Shown: one piece after another, positions 8,698 through 16,632 of the stretch
How the letters are laid out: the number at the start of each line of letters is the position of its first letter
Numbering within the stretch: the stretch's first letter is position 1
Assembly (NCBI GenBank): GCA_016716885.1
Contig: JADJUV010000039.1
Span: forward strand, 1-64,000
Direction: 5' to 3'
DNA length: 64,000 nt
Origin: Candidatus Trichofilum aggregatum
Lineage (GTDB): Bacteria > Chloroflexota > Anaerolineae > Promineifilales > Promineifilaceae
Made by a program: the position numbers and the translations under genes
Notes under the pieces: model-generated
The model's database searches: none
What the model saw: only the letters and a program-made list of their open reading frames with translations
Told to the model about the DNA's origin: nothing

Positions 8698-9963
8698 TCA
8701 CTGCCGCCGCAGACGCATCAGGGCAAACACAACCAATCCGCCGCCCAAGAAAGCTAACACACCGACCAATAAAACAACATAAACTGGCATGGCGTAATTG
8801 GAAGCCGTAGTCCCAGATTCTATACTGCTCTCTAATTCCTGATTACGTACTGACCCCTGATCACCGTCTGAACTGGTGATGACGGGCTGAAGGCCAGTGC
8901 CAACTTCCGCCCGTTCACAATCGTACAGCCCTTTCATATCACTCAAATCATGAACGTTAGAGACATCGGGGCGGCCTGCATCTAGATTGAACACAGGATC
9001 AACAGTCATTTCCTGGGGTGAGATCACTGTGTTCAGGCGGGTCAAGTAGGCGTGTTTCTGTCTAAATTGTTGCAAAAGAGGGTGCGTGATCGCCAGTTGG
9101 TTAGTCGGTGCGGCATACTCGGTAACAAACGCCTGCCCATTGTCTTCGTTGGCCGTGCGCCCCATCAGTGCGCGATAATCATTGGCACCAAAGGTGAAGA
9201 AGGTTAAATCCTCATCTTTAATTTCCATATGGGCATAGTTTTCGGGCACATATTGGCCGGAACCATAAAACCAGACCAGCACGGCCATATCCGGATTTGC
9301 CGCCACCGCTGTCAGGCGCAACGGGATCATCGGTTTTTCGCTGGGATAGGTGATTTTGATGGGCTGAATATCCTGGACAGCACTATCCGGTAACAGTTTC
9401 ATCGCCAGGAAGACAAATTTCTCTTCCACATAGACGTTGATCAACGGTTCCATCTGCTCTTGAACGGTGTAATTATTGGTGCGGAGCCAGGTAATGAGGG
9501 CTGCCGGGTCTTCGGAACCAATGACATCAAAGCTAAAGGGGCCTACTTCGCCACTGGCAAATACCTGCACTTCAACTACCTCAACCACACGAGTTACCTG
9601 TATAACTCCTTCCATAGCGACCCTGGCACAATCAGGGAAGATCGGTGGAATAAAAACAGGGTTGGTCAGAGTTTCCAATTCCGTAAACGCGGCCATGCTA
9701 TCTTCTGGCACTTCGAGGTCTTCGCTGGTGATGGGGGTAGGCAAAGGTAAAACCCAGGAGAAATCCGGGGCCGAACCAGTATATTGGATTTGAATGTAGG
9801 CTGAAATGGTGCCATCACCATTATCGGTAAAGATGATACGTTCGGCGTTTTGGTCTACCGGTATATTTTGGCAGAAGAGACCTCCGCACGCGGCCGCGTC
9901 CTTCACCCCCACTGCCGCCCACAGGAACACCAATAGGAGTACCAACCACCCTTTACGCCTCAT
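8698..9963 (-). CDS. DUF2330 surface protein, paralogue 1
   Basis: The 421-residue secreted protein starts at ATG 9963 behind AAGGAGATTGTT, the same context as its paralogue. It has a signal peptide (RRKGWLVLLLVFLWAAVGVKDAAA), a mature start ACGGLFC, then the DUF2330 body, and finally one transmembrane segment (MPVYVVLLVGVLAFLGG) with a basic tail (RLRRQ). It is therefore membrane-anchored with an outside domain. Function unknown. It is a tandem duplicate of 10035-11282. The two differ mainly near residues 115-130 and in the Ser/Gly-rich stalk before the anchor. Confidence 0.82.
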   Translation of the reverse strand: MRRKGWLVLLLVFLWAAVGVKDAAACGGLFCQNIPVDQNAERIIFTDNGDGTISAYIQIQYTGSAPDFSWVLPLPTPITSEDLEVPEDSMAAFTELETLTNPVFIPPIFPDCARVAMEGVIQVTRVVEVVEVQVFASGEVGPFSFDVIGSEDPAALITWLRTNNYTVQEQMEPLINVYVEEKFVFLAMKLLPDSAVQDIQPIKITYPSEKPMIPLRLTAVAANPDMAVLVWFYGSGQYVPENYAHMEIKDEDLTFFTFGANDYRALMGRTANEDNGQAFVTEYAAPTNQLAITHPLLQQFRQKHAYLTRLNTVISPQEMTVDPVFNLDAGRPDVSNVHDLSDMKGLYDCERAEVGTGLQPVITSSDGDQGSVRNQELESSIESGTTASNYAMPVYVVLLVGVLAFLGGGLVVFALMRLRRQ

Positions 9964-10034
9964 AACAATCTCCTTCATTTGAACCACCCCTGTCAACAAG
10001 TTTTATCTTCAGTTCATCCCCTATAATTCCCCTT

Positions 10035-11282
10035 TTACTGCCGCCGCAGGCGCATCAGGGCAAACACAATCAGTCCGCCCCCCAAAAGGCCTAACACGCA
10101 GACAGACAAAATAACAATAGCGGGCAGTGCATAGTTGGCGGCACCACTTTCAGAGGTTGATCCGCTCCCTGATCCCTGGTCATTGCCTGAGCCGGTCAGG
10201 AAAGGCAGAAGGCCACTGCTACTTTCCGCTCGTTCGCAATCATATAACCCTTCCATGCTGCTCAAATCATGGATATTGGAGACATCAGCCCGGCCCGCAT
10301 CCGTCTTGAACACCGGATCAACGGTCATTTCTTCCGGTGAGATGACCGTATTCAGACGAGTCAGGTAGGCATGTTTTTGTCCGAATTCCAGCAGAAGCGG
10401 ATGGGTCACGGCCAGTTGACCCGTGGGCGCAGCATATTCCGTCACAAACGCTTGACCATTGTGCTCGTTGGCCGTGCGGCCCATCAGAGCACGGTAATCG
10501 TTACCGCCAAAGGTGAAGAAGGTTAAATCCTCATCTTTGACTTCCATGTGGGTGTAATTTTCCGGTACATATTGGCTGGAACCATAAAACCAGACCAGGA
10601 CAGCCATATCCGGGTTCGCCGCCACCGCTGTCAGGCGCAACGGGATCATCGGTTTTTCGCTGGGATAGGTGACTTTGATGGGTTGAATATCCTGGACAGC
10701 ACTATCCGGTAACAGTTTCATCGCCAGGAAGACGAATTTTTCTTCCACATAGACATTGATCAATGGTTCCATTTGCTCTTGAACCGTATAGTTGTTGGTG
10801 CGCAGCCAGGTAATGAGGGCTGCTGGGTCTTCGGAACCAATGACATCAAAGCCAAAGGGGCCAACTTCGCCACTGGCAAACACATCCACCCCACCCGCTG
10901 ATGACGGCACAGCCGAATCGGCCATATCATCCATAGCCACCATAGCGCAATCGGGAAAAATTGGCGGTATAAAAACAGGATTGGTGAGGGTTTCTAACTC
11001 TGTAAACGCAGCCATGCTATCTTCTGGCACTTCCAGGTCTTCTCCGGTGATGGGGGTAGGCAAAGGCAAAATCCAGGAGAAGTCCGGGGCTGAACCGGTG
11101 TATTGGATTTGAATGTAAGCTGAAATGGTGCCGTCGCCGTTATCGGTAAAGATGATACGTTCGGCGTTTTGGTCTACCGGTATATTTTGGCAGAAGAGAC
11201 CCCCGCACGCGGCCGCGTCCTGCATCCCTACTGCCGCCAACAAAACTACCAACAGAAGTACCAACCATCCTTTGCGCCTCAT
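10035..11282 (-). CDS. DUF2330 surface protein, paralogue 2
   Basis: The 415-residue product shares the architecture of its neighbour: signal peptide ending in DAAA, ACGGLFCQNIPVDQNAER, DUF2330 body, Ser/Gly-rich stalk (GSGNDQGSGSGST), transmembrane helix and RLRRQ. It starts at ATG 11282 with a strong AAGGAGGTTGTT. Long stretches are nearly identical to paralogue 1 at DNA level, including a shared GCGGCCGC just after the signal peptide, so the duplication is recent or homogenised. The 71-base gap between the genes suggests co-transcription. Function unknown. Confidence 0.82.
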   Translation of the reverse strand: MRRKGWLVLLLVVLLAAVGMQDAAACGGLFCQNIPVDQNAERIIFTDNGDGTISAYIQIQYTGSAPDFSWILPLPTPITGEDLEVPEDSMAAFTELETLTNPVFIPPIFPDCAMVAMDDMADSAVPSSAGGVDVFASGEVGPFGFDVIGSEDPAALITWLRTNNYTVQEQMEPLINVYVEEKFVFLAMKLLPDSAVQDIQPIKVTYPSEKPMIPLRLTAVAANPDMAVLVWFYGSSQYVPENYTHMEVKDEDLTFFTFGGNDYRALMGRTANEHNGQAFVTEYAAPTGQLAVTHPLLLEFGQKHAYLTRLNTVISPEEMTVDPVFKTDAGRADVSNIHDLSSMEGLYDCERAESSSGLLPFLTGSGNDQGSGSGSTSESGAANYALPAIVILSVCVLGLLGGGLIVFALMRLRRQ

Positions 11283-11358
11283 AACAACCTCCTTGATTGT
11301 GAAGCCGAACCGATAGGGTTATTTTGCAAACGTTCAAACAGATTGAATCAATGAGAAT

Positions 11359-12015
11359 TTATGGGGCTGTCACCACCAGATCATCAAACTCTACCACCGT
11401 CGTGCCGGGGTCAAAGGGGCTGGCTCCCAGGCCAATATCCCCCCGTACAAACGTGGGGTCGGTCACTGTAGCTAAAGCTATGCCGTTGACTTTCAGCGTA
11501 AGTTGGTTGCCCACACAACTGGCTTCCATACTGTTCAAGGCCGTGCCCTGATTAATCACGTCACTATACTGAAACTGCCCGCCCCCGGAGAGGTATTGTA
11601 CGACTGAACCAGTCTGGTATTTGGCGATGACATAATAACCATCACCGCTAATGAGAAACAGGTAGAAGTTTTGCTCATTTTGGTAGCGGCAGATGATGCC
11701 AAAGGCGTTGTCATCAGGGCCACCCGCCTGGCGGGTCTGTACCTGAATAATGGCATCTTCAAACTCTTTATCGGGGTTGGTCCAGCGGATTTCGTTAGGT
11801 TGGTTGGATGTTACAGTGAGCAAACCGTTGGCAATTTCGACCTTGCCCCCAGCCCGATCATAGGTCAACCAACCACAATTGCGCCCTTCAGTGAAATCAT
11901 CACGAAATAGCACCCCGCCTTCGTTGCAGGGGAGCGGTTCGATGTTTTCGGTATTACAGGCCACCAACGCGGCCGCGGTCAGCCCCAACACCATCCAGGT
12001 TAATAATCGCCACAT
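11359..12015 (-). CDS. Lipoprotein with a LamG/DUF1080-like beta-sandwich
   Basis: The 218-residue product starts at ATG 12015 behind AAAGGAAG. The lipobox LVAC makes Cys about 20 the lipidated residue. The mature part (FRDDFTEGRNCGW ... DNAFGIICRYQNEQNFYLFLISGDG ... GDIGLGASPFDPGTTVVEFDDLVV) has the order of conserved blocks seen in 3-keto-disaccharide-hydrolase-like and concanavalin-like jelly-roll domains, which bind or cut glycans. No catalytic residues can be assigned. It is probably in one operon with the DUF2330 genes that follow. Confidence 0.65.
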   Translation of the reverse strand: MWRLLTWMVLGLTAAALVACNTENIEPLPCNEGGVLFRDDFTEGRNCGWLTYDRAGGKVEIANGLLTVTSNQPNEIRWTNPDKEFEDAIIQVQTRQAGGPDDNAFGIICRYQNEQNFYLFLISGDGYYVIAKYQTGSVVQYLSGGGQFQYSDVINQGTALNSMEASCVGNQLTLKVNGIALATVTDPTFVRGDIGLGASPFDPGTTVVEFDDLVVTAP

Positions 12016-12043
12016 GGCCCACTTCCTTTGGCAATAAATCACC

Positions 12044-12199
12044 CTAACCCTTCTTCTCCAACTTATCCATCTGTTGTTCCAGTTCCTCGATTTCTTTGTG
12101 CAAATCAACCTGTTGTCGGCTGGTTAGCAAATAACTTACCAACACCACCAACCACAGGACAATAATTACCACAGCGACAAGCGTTAAGTTTTCTAACAT
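12044..12199 (-). CDS. Small single-pass membrane protein with coiled coil
   Basis: The 51-residue product starts at ATG 12199 behind GGAAAAAAC. Residues 6-26 (LTLVAVVIIVLWLVVLVSYLL) are one membrane helix. Residues 27-51 are a charged heptad-like helix (DLHKEIEELEQQMDKLEKK). The shape resembles CcmD-like heme-export accessory proteins, but no ccm genes are nearby. The longer open frame upstream runs through repeat B and is not real. Confidence 0.65.
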   Translation of the reverse strand: MLENLTLVAVVIIVLWLVVLVSYLLTSRQQVDLHKEIEELEQQMDKLEKKG

Positions 12200-12241
12200 T
12201 GTTTTTTCCTTTTTACGACGGTTTACTAAATGGTGTAGTCC

Positions 12242-12430
12242 AGTTTTACGAAAGATGGACGTATGTTTTATGACAAGTCTCACCATTCGTTTGGGCCGGA
12301 ACCCCGCCCCAGGGGCGGGGAATGGTTTTCGGGGCCTATGCCCGAAAAACCGCCCCTGTGCCCCTTCCCCCGGGAAGGGGGTTAGGGGGATGGTCTTCCG
12401 ACTAAATCTACGCCAGACTTCTGTAAAACG
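12242..12430. repeat. Dispersed element B, copy 1 (MITE-like)
   Basis: This element of about 190 bases ends in an imperfect terminal inverted repeat (TTTTACGAAAG ... CTTCTGTAAAA). It contains CCCCGCCCCAGGGGCGGGG, a TTTTCGGGGC...GCCCGAAAA hairpin, and CCCTTCCCCCGGGAAGGGGG with TTAGGGGGAT. Other copies are at 14990-15250, 29322-29545 and 41563-41760. Hairpin repeat A1 lies right beside it. Confidence 0.75.
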
Positions 12431-12431
12431 C

Positions 12432-12548
12432 CAAGCTTTCAAGAAAAGGGGCTTGTTTGGTGCCGCTTTAGCGGGCTAGCGCCAGCCCGCTAAAGCGGTC
12501 ACTACGAACCAAAGCCCCCCATAAATATCTGAACATCGATCGTTACAG
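12432..12548. repeat. Dispersed hairpin element A, copy 1
   Basis: The left arm TGCCGCTTTAGCGGGCTAGC faces right arm GCCAGCCCGCTAAAGCGGTC (core 12457-12510), flanked by CTTTCAAGAAA and TATCTGAACATCGAT. Each arm is itself a mini palindrome (CCGCTTTAGCGG). There are eight good copies in the window, all intergenic or at gene ends. Confidence 0.85.
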
Positions 12549-13112
12549 CTACAACCGGCTATCCCACAAAGGTTCGGGCACTTGGCGTTGATGGTTTTCA
12601 TAACGAGCCATCACAAATAGCGCATCCGACAAACGGTTCAAGTAGGGTACCACAAAAGGGCCAACCGGTTCCTCACGGCGTAGGCTGATAACTTCCCGCT
12701 CAGCCCGGCGGCAGACGGTGCGGGCCACATGCAACTGGGCCGACCCCATGGAACCACCCGGCAAGATGAAGTTCTCTAACGGCCCAACAACCTCACTCAA
12801 TTCGTCTATCAAGGTTTCCAGCGCTTCCACATGGCGGGCTTCAATTTGGGGAATCTGATAGGTTTGTTTGTCCTCTTCCGGGAAGCAGAGGTCAGAACCC
12901 AGGTGAAATAGCTCATTTTGAATGGCAGGCAGGCATTCGGCCAGCCGAGGCGAGAGGCCAACGGCGACGGCCACACCCAGGACAGAATTCAGTTCGTCTA
13001 CGGTGCCATAACTGGCAACACGTAACGCATCTTTGGGCACACGCTGGCGACTACCTAAAGCGGTGGTGCCATCATCCCCTTTCTTGGTGTAAATCTTGGT
13101 TAGTCTAGGCAT
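12549..13112 (-). CDS. pduO: Cob(I)alamin adenosyltransferase, PduO type
   Basis: The 187-residue product starts at [17 protein letters not shown] (ATG 13112). PduO-type enzymes transfer the adenosyl group of ATP to cob(I)alamin, making coenzyme B12. The diagnostic N-terminal ATP loop [11 protein letters not shown], the [13 protein letters not shown] helix and the late [18 protein letters not shown] block are all present. It lies 48 bases downstream of a double ECF-type ATPase on the same strand. This pairing suggests uptake and activation of a cobamide, although no substrate-binding S component is visible. Confidence 0.92.
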   Translation of the reverse strand: MPRLTKIYTKKGDDGTTALGSRQRVPKDALRVASYGTVDELNSVLGVAVAVGLSPRLAECLPAIQNELFHLGSDLCFPEEDKQTYQIPQIEARHVEALETLIDELSEVVGPLENFILPGGSMGSAQLHVARTVCRRAEREVISLRREEPVGPFVVPYLNRLSDALFVMARYENHQRQVPEPLWDSRL

Positions 13113-13159
13113 AGTAGCTGACGATTGTAGATTGACGCGGGGCGATTTCCAAACGCAAC

Positions 13160-14774
13160 TCACAATTCAGCCGATTGCGCGGCCGCGAGGACATCCGCAG
13201 GAGTGAGCCAGCCACGTTGGGGGAACAACTGGGCGATTTGCGGGGCGAAGGTGGGATGGTGGGGCAAAATGGCGGCTGGATGGCCTTGGGCCAGCACGCG
13301 GCCGCGCTGCAACAAAATAACATGGTGGGCTACCTGCGCCACCAATTCCACGTCATGTGTCACCAACAAAATGCCCATCCCCTGCGCCAACCAGTCAGAC
13401 CATAGCGCCATCAGATTCTGTTTGTTTTGGTAATCAAGTCCACGGGTAGGCTCGTCGAGCAGGAGCAGCCGCGGCCGCGTCACCGTCACAGCCCCCAAGG
13501 CCACCCGCTGCCTCTGCCCCACCGACAAATCACGCGGGTACAGCCCGGCCACAGCGGCTAACCCCAATTGGCGCAACAACGGCTCAATGGCCGCGGCCGC
13601 GTCCCGTTTGCTCATGATTCTGTAAGGTCAGCGCCAACTCCCCCGCCACACTCTCAGCAAAGAGCAGATCATCCGGATTTTGCGGCAGGTAGGCCATCTG
13701 GCGACAAATTTCGGCGACCGGTTTGCCCTTGAGCGAGACACCCGCCAGCGTTACCTCGCCGGTTTGCGGCCGCAACAAACCCACCATACTTTTCAATAAT
13801 GTCGTCTTGCCCGAACCATTGGCCCCCATAATGGCGACCAGTTCCCCGGCCCCCACCGTAAGCGACACCTCTTGTACGGCCGGTTTGTCGTTGTACTGGT
13901 AGCTTAGATGAGAAACGGTCAGCAGGGGGTGTGCCCTCTCCCCCTCTCTCTCTCCCCTCCAGGGAGAGGGCTGGGGTGAGAGGGCTGTCAGGTGTGCCTT
14001 CGCTTCTATCACCGTCAGGGGCAACGGCTCCCAACCCAGTTTGCGCCCTAGTTCAACCACGGGCGGTACATGGCTCAGGTGAGGAAGAATATCTCGCGGT
14101 GGCCCGTCATGGGTCACGCGGCCGCGTTCCAGCACCACCATTCTATCCACCTGCCCCAACACCCGCTCCAGCCGATGTTCGGCCAGCACCACCGTCAGCC
14201 CTAACTGCTCATGCAAGCGGGTCAGGGCGTCCAGCACTTCACAGGCCGAGGCCGGGTCAAGCTGGCTGGTGGGTTCGTCAAGGACGAGGATGTGCGGCCG
14301 CAAAGCTAACGCGGCCGCAATCGCCACCCGCTGTCGTTCACCCCCGGAAAGGGTGGTAATGAGGCGGTCACGCAAGGGGGTCAATTCTAACCAGGCCATT
14401 ACCTGCGCCACTCGTTCACGCATTTCGGCCGGGGGCAGGGCCGCATTTTCCAGGCCAAAAGCAATCTCCGGCTCCACCCGGTCCAACACCGCCTGGGCTT
14501 CCGGGTTCTGCCAGACAAACCCCACCCGGCGGCTCAACTGTTGTGGCCCGGTCTGGATGGTTTCCAGCCCGTCTACCACCAGTTTGCCGCTAATCTTGCC
14601 CCCGGTAAAGTGGGGCACAAGCCCGTTCAAGGTGCGCAACAGGGTGGATTTGCCCGACCCCGACTCACCCGCTACCAGGACAAATTCGCCCGGCTGGATG
14701 CTCAAGGAGACATCGCGCAGGGCTGGTTCGTCGCGGTTAGGGTAGGTATAACTGACGTGGTGAAAGGTGATCAT
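13160..14774 (-). CDS. Energy-coupling-factor transporter, fused double ATPase (frameshifted near 13614)
   Basis: Two ABC ATPase domains in one chain. Domain 1 has Walker [10 protein letters not shown], signature LSGGERQR and Walker [12 protein letters not shown]. Domain 2 has Walker [10 protein letters not shown], signature LSVGQRQR and Walker [12 protein letters not shown]. The chain stops early at 13584, and domain 2 continues in another frame from 13615 to 13160. Removing one base near CATGAGC at 13612-13617 restores about 537 residues, the YkoD-like layout. Between the domains a dispersed repeat (13931-13984) is read through as [15 protein letters not shown]. No ecfT or S-component gene is visible next to it. 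Ten GCGGCCGC sites fall in or beside the gene. Confidence 0.85.
13931..13984. repeat. Repeat C inside the ECF ATPase reading frame
   Basis: CCCTCTCTCTCTCCCCTCCAGGGAGAGGGCTGGGGTGAGAGGG (split here for reading) is the inverted-repeat word also seen at 22287-22335 and, diverged, at 23583-23617. Here it is in frame, encoding part of the linker between the two ABC domains. It looks like a mobile palindromic repeat tolerated in a flexible linker. Confidence 0.7.
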
Positions 14775-14895
14775 GGGATGGGTGTTTTATCATGGCTGGT
14801 TTGCGGCCGCAACCGTGGGTATGAAATATACTTCTATTCTTCAAGGGAACCCCCGCACCGTAAATAAGGCCGTCCAGATATCTATAAAGATTCTG
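14775..14895. other. Leader region of the ECF operon, nothing specific seen
   Basis: This stretch contains one GCGGCCGC at about 14804-14811 and an AT-richer segment. I looked for a cobalamin riboswitch B12 box and did not see one. No ORF is supported. Confidence 0.4.
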
Positions 14896-14990
14896 CTTGT
14901 CGTGACCGCTTTAGCGGGCTAACACCAGCCCGCTAAAGCGGTCACGACAAACCAAGACCCCAAATGATTATCTAAACAGCTATCGTACAG
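14896..14990. repeat. Dispersed hairpin element A, copy 2
   Basis: GTCGTGACCGCTTTAGCGGG and its complement CCCGCTAAAGCGGTCACGAC flank a short loop (14898-14950), followed by the conserved tail ACCAAGACCCCAAATGATTA and TCTAAACAGCTATCG. Element B copy 2 starts immediately afterwards. Confidence 0.85.
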
Positions 14991-15250
14991 CTTTATGAAA
15001 GGTGAGTACATGTTTTATGATAACTGCCTGTATCAGTTTGTCGCCGGAAACCCCCACCCCTAACCCCGCCCCCAGGGGCGGGGAACGTTAATATCGTGTC
15101 GTTTTTTGAGGGCGTGCGCCCTCAAAAAACGACACAAACAGGTTTCCCCCTTCCTTGGGGGGGGGGGGACGTACCGATTATTTAACAACTGGGAAGGGGG
15201 TTAGGGGGATGGATCTTCCGACGGAACCCGCCAAGGAGTTATGCCAAGTT
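14990..15250. repeat. Dispersed element B, copy 2, with a perfect 19-bp hairpin
   Basis: It starts CTTTATGAAAGGTGAGTACATG and contains CCCCGCCCCCAGGGGCGGGG, then a perfect hairpin at 15096-15135 (GTGTCGTTTTTTGAGGGCG, loop TG, exact complement). It ends with GGAAGGGGGTTAGGGGGATGG. A run of about 13 G near 15160 looks mis-called. The U-rich stem could act as a bidirectional terminator, but the same plan recurs in other copies, so repeat membership is the safer reading. Confidence 0.72.
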
Positions 15251-15329
15251 TTACTCGTTAACCTGGGAAAAGTCCTGACTCCCTATAAACTATTTAAGCC
15301 TGGAGAAAATTAATGATAAACTAGAGTCC

Positions 15330-16472
15330 ATGTCGCGTGAATGGAGTCCCTTAACTCGTACCCTGGTTATTGGTATGGTGTTGGCCCTGACAGCCGCCTT
15401 CATCTATGCCATACAACCACTTATCCCTCCCCTTATCATTGCCGGGTTACTCGCTTACATCCTTAACCCCCTCGTCAACCACCTTATCCGGCGGTTCAAA
15501 TGGCGACACAAAACCGCCGCCAACCTCGTCTATTTCTTCTTTTTAATTCTGCTTGTCGCCACACCAAGCACCCTGGCTCCCCTTTTCATCAGAGAACTAC
15601 GCGCCCTCACCGCCGAACTTTCTCTGGTGCAAACCCAGGTGGAAAGTTATCTGGCCAACCCCCTGGAGGTCATGGGGCGCATCATCTACCTGGATCAGAT
15701 ATGGGTGTACATTCTGGGCCTCATTGGCGAAGCGTTCACCCCCGCCGCTGAAGATGCCGTACTGGTGCTAGAGACCACTTCCAGCAGTCTCATCGGCCTG
15801 ATTCTAGTTCTGGTAACCAGTTACTACTTTTTGCTCGATTGGACGGGTTTACGAGATTGGCTGGCGAATCTACTACCTGAACACGAGCGACCCGATTATT
15901 ACCGCCTATTGACCGAAATGGACATTATCTGGTGGGCTTATGTTCGGGGCACCCTGGTGTTGATGCTTATCATGGGCATTCTGTTTGTCATCATTGGGGC
16001 CATTATTGGTTTACCAGGGGCGTTGGGGATTGGCATTATGACCGGCCTCTTAAGCATGATCCCCGAACTAGGCCCTATCGTGGCCGCCATCGTCGCTTCA
16101 CTGGTGGCTCTGGTCGAAGGGTCACGCACGCTACCCATCTCTAACCTATGGTTTGCCCTGTTGGTGATGATTATTTACATCGTCGTGATGCAATTAAAAT
16201 CGTTGTGGCTGCGGCCGCTGGTTATGGGCCGCTTCATGCACATGAACACCGGGCTGGCCTTCGTCGCCATCATCGGGGCGATTATTCTGCAAGGGGTCTT
16301 GGGTGCGTTGATCGTCCTGCCCGTTATCGCCACCATCGGCATCCTGGGTCGCTACCTGCGTGCCCGCCTGCTCAACCTACCCCCCTGGCCGGAGAGCGAG
16401 CGGCTACAGCTAGACCGACAGCAGGAGTTAGAATTAAAACAAGAGCTAGCGGCGGAAGAAATAGTGAATTAA
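15330..16472 (+). CDS. AI-2E/PerM family membrane transporter
   Basis: The 380-residue protein starts at ATG 15330. It has the typical pattern of the AI-2 exporter (PerM, UPF0118) family: paired N-terminal helices (residues 12-55), a third helix, a long extracytoplasmic loop, then four or five C-terminal helices. It includes the conserved-type segments YFLLDW, GLPGALGIGIMTGLLSMIPELGPIVAAI and the MGRFMHMNTGLAFVAIIGG-like block. Family members export autoinducer-2 or act as cation antiporters; the role here cannot be told. Its C-terminus is a charged helix. Hairpin repeat A3 follows. Confidence 0.85.
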   Translation: MSREWSPLTRTLVIGMVLALTAAFIYAIQPLIPPLIIAGLLAYILNPLVNHLIRRFKWRHKTAANLVYFFFLILLVATPSTLAPLFIRELRALTAELSLVQTQVESYLANPLEVMGRIIYLDQIWVYILGLIGEAFTPAAEDAVLVLETTSSSLIGLILVLVTSYYFLLDWTGLRDWLANLLPEHERPDYYRLLTEMDIIWWAYVRGTLVLMLIMGILFVIIGAIIGLPGALGIGIMTGLLSMIPELGPIVAAIVASLVALVEGSRTLPISNLWFALLVMIIYIVVMQLKSLWLRPLVMGRFMHMNTGLAFVAIIGAIILQGVLGALIVLPVIATIGILGRYLRARLLNLPPWPESERLQLDRQQELELKQELAAEEIVN

Positions 16473-16479
16473 TATAGCT

Positions 16480-16575
16480 TTCAAGAAAGATTTTGTTCGT
16501 AGTGACCGCTTTAGCGGGCGGTGCAACCCGCTGAAAGCGGTCACTACGAACCAAGACCACAAGTCGATATATCTG
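16480..16575. repeat. Dispersed hairpin element A, copy 3
   Basis: ATATAGCTTTCAAGAAAGAT leads into GTAGTGACCGCTTTAGCGGG and, after a short loop, CCCGCTGAAAGCGGTCACTAC (read in parts), then GAACCAAGACCAC. The core is 16494-16552. It lies between the PerM stop and the STAND start. Confidence 0.85.
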
Positions 16576-16632
16576 GCTTGAACAGGCTGCGACAAGCTCA
16601 GCCCCCATAATCGTTCTACCTTTTCTAAAATC

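Noticed and set aside
12044..12442. 132-residue version of the small membrane protein
   Set aside because: The first 81 codons run through element B. Only the last 51 residues, with their own RBS and ATG at 12199, look real.
12480..12540. Element A as rho-independent terminators
   Set aside because: Copies lie beside genes but rarely have a T-run after the stem, and the flanks are conserved too, so I class them as dispersed elements. Some may still end transcription.
13584..13615. Programmed frameshift or separate genes in the ECF ATPase
   Set aside because: There is no slippery heptamer or stimulatory hairpin, and similar one-base breaks occur all over the window; a sequence error is simpler.
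14775..15329. Cobalamin riboswitch ahead of the ECF-PduO operon
   Set aside because: There is no B12 box (GCCACTG / AGTCAGGAGACC-like) in the leader. The structure seen belongs to elements A and B.
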